Assembly: GCF_900112415.1 (NCBI RefSeq)
Contig: NZ_FOLV01000011.1
Coordinates: 1-64,000, forward strand
Origin: Bacillus sp. 491mf
Lineage (GTDB): Bacteria; Bacillota; Bacilli; Bacillales; Bacillaceae_G
Length of the DNA stretch: 64,000 bases
Direction of reading: 5' to 3'
The notes under the pieces were generated by a model. It saw nothing but the letters and a program-made list of their open reading frames with translations. It did not search any database and was not told the origin of the DNA. The translations under genes were made by a program, and so were the position numbers. Below, one piece after another: positions 61,348 through 64,000 of this stretch. Every line of letters begins with the position of its first letter. Positions within the stretch are counted from its first letter, which is position 1.

Positions 61348-63768
61348 ATGCAGGCAGAGAAGTTTCATGACCTCCCGCTTGAAGATGTGCTCGGCGATCG
61401 CTTTGCACGTTATAGTAAATATATTATTCAAGATCGTGCGCTTCCAGATGCGCGCGACGGTTTAAAACCAGTGCAACGCCGCATTTTATATTCCATGTAT
61501 GTGGAAGGAAATGTTCACGATAAACCATTTCGTAAATCCGCAAAAACAGTTGGTAACGTAATTGGTAACTATCATCCCCACGGTGATTCTTCCGTGTATG
61601 AAGCAATGGTGCGTTTAAGTCAAGATTGGAAAGTACGAAACGTATTAGTTGAAATGCATGGAAATAATGGTAGTGTCGATGGTGATCCGGCGGCAGCAAT
61701 GCGTTATACAGAAGCTCGTTTATCACCGATTGCGTCTGAGTTATTGCGTGATATTGATAAAGAAACAGTGGAATTTGTTTCAAACTTTGATGATACAAGT
61801 GAAGAGCCAGTTGTATTACCAGCTATGTTTCCCAACCTTTTAGTGAACGGATCTACGGGAATTTCAGCTGGTTATGCAACTGAAATTCCACCGCATCATC
61901 TTGGCGAAGTTATTGATGCGACGATGATGCGCATTGATAAACCAAACTGTAATGTGGATGAATTATTAACGGTCATTAAAGGACCAGATTTCCCAACAGG
62001 CGGAATTATTCAAGGCCTTGATGGTATTAAGAAGGCGTATGAAACAGGAAAAGGAAAAATCATCATTCGCGGAAAAGCTGAAGTGGAAACAATTCGCGGT
62101 GGAAAGCAGCAAATTGTTATTACAGAAATTCCTTATGAAGTAAACAAAGCGAATCTTGTTAAGAAAATGGATGAACTTCGTTTAGATAAGAAATTAGATG
62201 GAATTGCTGAAGTGCGTGACGAAACAGATCGTACAGGTCTGCGAATTGTTATTGAATTGAAAAAAGATGCAAATGCAGAAGGTATTTTAAATTATTTATA
62301 TAAAAATACAGAACTACAAATACCATACAATTTCAATATGGTAGCGATTTATAATCGCCGTCCAACCTTGATGACACTTCCGAAAATTTTAGATTCTTAT
62401 ATTGGGCATCAGAAGGAAGTCGTAACAAGGCGCTCACAGTACGAACTAAACAAGGCAGAGAAACGTCAACACGTTGTTGAAGGTTTAATGAAGGCCCTCT
62501 CTATTTTAGATGAAGTCATTGCGACAATTCGTGCTTCAAAGGATAAGCGTGATGCAAAAGATAACTTAATTGCAAAATTCTCATTTACAGAAGTACAAGC
62601 AGAAGCAATTGTGTCGCTTCAATTGTATCGTTTAACAAACACAGATATTACAGCTCTTGAAAAAGAGGCTGAAGAATTACAGCAGAAAATTTCAGAGTTA
62701 CAAGCTATTCTTCAAAGTGAGAAGAAGCTTCTTCAGGTCATTAAAACAGATTTGAAGAGGGTTAAGAAAACGTTTAGTAACGATCGTCGTTCTGTGATTG
62801 AAGAAGAAATTGAAGAAATTAAGATTGATGTGGAAGTCATGATTCCACAAGAAGATGTGATTGTGACAGTAACGAAGGAAGGTTATGTAAAGCGTACAAG
62901 TTGGCGATCTCATAATGCTTCCAATGGAAAAGACTTCGGTATGAAAGAAGGCGACTTATTATTAGATCGCTTTGATACGAATACGACGGAAACCATTCTT
63001 TTATTTACAAACAAAGGGAATTATATTTATCTTCCAGTATACGAAATGCCAGATATTCGATGGAAAGATTTAGGACAGCACGTTGCGAATATCGTTTCGT
63101 TAGACCGTGATGAAACGCTCGTCTTTGCAACTGTTGTTCCGAATTTTGAGGAAGAAAAGCGATTTATTATGTTTGTCACTAGAAATGGCATGATTAAGAA
63201 AACAGAATTGAATCAATATAAAGTGCAGCGTTATTCACGTGCATTTGTCGCGGTTAATTTAAAGAAAAATGATGAAGTCGTCGATATTTTTGTTACAGAT
63301 GGAACGAAAGATATTCTACTTACAACACATGGTGCCTATGCACTTATTTTCAATGAAGAAGAAGTAAGCCCAGTTGGTGTGAGGGCAGCTGGTGTGAAAG
63401 GAATGAATGTGAAGGAAGATGACTACGTTGTATGCGGTCTTCCCGTTAATTCTGAAAAAGACGCGCTCGTTCTCATTACACAGCGGGGGGCAGTAAAACG
63501 ATTAAAAGCAGCAGAAATTGAAAAATCAACAAGAGCAAAGCGTGGTCTTGTTATCTTTAAAGAATTGAAAAAGAATCCATATCGAATTGTCGGTGTGGAA
63601 ATTGTTCGAAATGATGAAGTAGTTTGTATGCGGACAGAAAAACAAGTAATAGAACAAATAGATCCGCAAACACTTCGGAATAAAGATCGTTATAGTAACG
63701 GAAGTTTGTTAATAGATGTAAGCGATGTTGGTTATGTTGTGGAAACGTGGCCGCAGAAAAAAGAATAG
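61348..63768 (+). CDS. parC: DNA topoisomerase IV subunit A
   Basis: 806 residues. Breakage-reunion domain with [16 protein letters not shown], the quinolone-region [19 protein letters not shown] and catalytic Tyr120 in [10 protein letters not shown]; a coiled coil near residues 425-490; and a C-terminal beta-pinwheel. Positions equivalent to quinolone-resistance sites read Ser-Ser-Val-Tyr-Glu (wild-type-like). The ATG starts one base after the parE stop, with GGAGGTGG inside parE as ribosome site. Confidence 0.97.
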   Translation: MQAEKFHDLPLEDVLGDRFARYSKYIIQDRALPDARDGLKPVQRRILYSMYVEGNVHDKPFRKSAKTVGNVIGNYHPHGDSSVYEAMVRLSQDWKVRNVLVEMHGNNGSVDGDPAAAMRYTEARLSPIASELLRDIDKETVEFVSNFDDTSEEPVVLPAMFPNLLVNGSTGISAGYATEIPPHHLGEVIDATMMRIDKPNCNVDELLTVIKGPDFPTGGIIQGLDGIKKAYETGKGKIIIRGKAEVETIRGGKQQIVITEIPYEVNKANLVKKMDELRLDKKLDGIAEVRDETDRTGLRIVIELKKDANAEGILNYLYKNTELQIPYNFNMVAIYNRRPTLMTLPKILDSYIGHQKEVVTRRSQYELNKAEKRQHVVEGLMKALSILDEVIATIRASKDKRDAKDNLIAKFSFTEVQAEAIVSLQLYRLTNTDITALEKEAEELQQKISELQAILQSEKKLLQVIKTDLKRVKKTFSNDRRSVIEEEIEEIKIDVEVMIPQEDVIVTVTKEGYVKRTSWRSHNASNGKDFGMKEGDLLLDRFDTNTTETILLFTNKGNYIYLPVYEMPDIRWKDLGQHVANIVSLDRDETLVFATVVPNFEEEKRFIMFVTRNGMIKKTELNQYKVQRYSRAFVAVNLKKNDEVVDIFVTDGTKDILLTTHGAYALIFNEEEVSPVGVRAAGVKGMNVKEDDYVVCGLPVNSEKDALVLITQRGAVKRLKAAEIEKSTRAKRGLVIFKELKKNPYRIVGVEIVRNDEVVCMRTEKQVIEQIDPQTLRNKDRYSNGSLLIDVSDVGYVVETWPQKKE

Positions 63769-63772
63769 TAAG

Positions 63773-63808
63773 AAAAACCCCGATTCTCTATAGGAGTCGG
63801 GTTTTTTT
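63773..63808 (+). terminator. parE-parC terminator
   Basis: AAAAACCCCGATTC...GAGTCGGGTTTTTTT, 5 bp after parC. Confidence 0.9.
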
Positions 63809-63908
63809 GTCTGAATTTGTCTGAGGAATGGTGTTGTACAAATTAGACACTTCTATTATTATTTAACTAAATATTTTAAATCTTCAGAAAAAATGACGGG
63901 GGTATATG

Positions 63909-64000
63909 ATGATAAAAAAGAAGAACTTTGCTTTGGTTCTTTCGGCGGTATGTATGTTTGGTTTATTGACAGGATGCGGCAATAAAACAAATGGTAATAC
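63909..64000 (+). CDS. lipoprotein, 5' part only (runs off the window)
   Basis: MIKKKNFALVLSAVCMFGLLTGC gives a basic start, hydrophobic core and lipobox LLTGC (in two parts: MIKKKNFALVLSAV, CMFGLLTGC), followed by GNKTNGNT at the window end. Family cannot be told. ATG 63909 is 7-8 nt behind GGGGG; ATG 63906 is possible. Confidence 0.75.
   Translation, partial: MIKKKNFALVLSAVCMFGLLTGCGNKTNGN

Overview
The window is a stretch of low-GC Firmicute chromosome that fits the Bacillus cereus group. The evidence is the spore-protein set (sspP, sspO, sspN, tlp, a CotM/Hsp20-like protein, a SleL-type cortex enzyme), the IS231-like ends, and a gene order whose conserved parts follow the Bacillus subtilis cotM-sspP-sspO-citB-yneN-sspN-tlp-yneP-yneR-plsY-yneT-parE-parC region. 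No tRNA, rRNA, CRISPR array, plasmid origin or intact prophage was seen.

Layout. (1) 0-7.2 kb: conserved housekeeping and spore genes: an MFS transporter, an Hsp20-like coat-type protein, sspP, a small coiled-coil protein, a secreted polysaccharide deacetylase, sspO, and aconitase (acnA) behind CcpC-like dyads. (2) 7.2-18 kb: accessory genes including a truncated methyltransferase, a CPBP-protease/nucleotidyltransferase pair, a GrpB-family protein, and a BlaI-type repressor with a BlaR1-like M56 protein. The M56 protein ends in a lipoprotein-sorting-like domain instead of a penicillin-binding sensor. Then come HAD, DinB and MaoC-like proteins, a GC-rich dispersed repeat broken by a small MITE, and an OFA-type MFS transporter. 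(3) 18-30 kb: a decayed mobile zone with two transposase remnants of IS4/IS231 type, six short elements that share their ends, a frameshifted YcxB-like gene, a tyrosine-recombinase scrap, truncated methyltransferases and passengers (RHH-methyltransferase, galE, VanZ-like, TrmO/TsaA-like, GNATs). Direct repeats at outer ends suggest that whole gene blocks moved as mobile insertion cassettes. (4) 30-42 kb: small accessory operons: PadR with two half-permeases and a large dyad, an oxidoreductase, phosphoesterase, phosphatases, acetyltransferases, a second murF and zinc-ribbon proteins. (5) 42-50.8 kb: yneN-like thioredoxin, exonuclease, fbpB-like, sspN, then a four-gene amine-oxidation block (FAD oxidase, aldehyde dehydrogenase, MATE, cupin) facing a TetR gene, then tlp. 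In B. subtilis sspN and tlp are adjacent, so this block separates an ancestral pair. (6) 50.8-64 kb: conserved sleL, yneP, yneR, plsY, nrdD-nrdG, a response regulator with no kinase gene, an HtrA-type protease, yneT, a second copy of the dispersed repeat, parE-parC, and the start of a lipoprotein gene.

How the genes work together: SASP-type proteins and coat/cortex proteins serve sporulation and germination; nrdDG supplies deoxynucleotides without oxygen and sits behind an Fnr-like site; parE/parC form topoisomerase IV. The amine block reads as oxidation of an amine to an aldehyde, oxidation of the aldehyde to an acid, and efflux. The most unusual signals are the nested IS231-type cassettes, the gene units that share the same boundary sequences, the M56 sensor with a swapped sensing domain, two adjacent genes with ATA/ATC where ATG is expected, and a canonical -1 slippery heptamer inside a tiny membrane-protein gene before parE.
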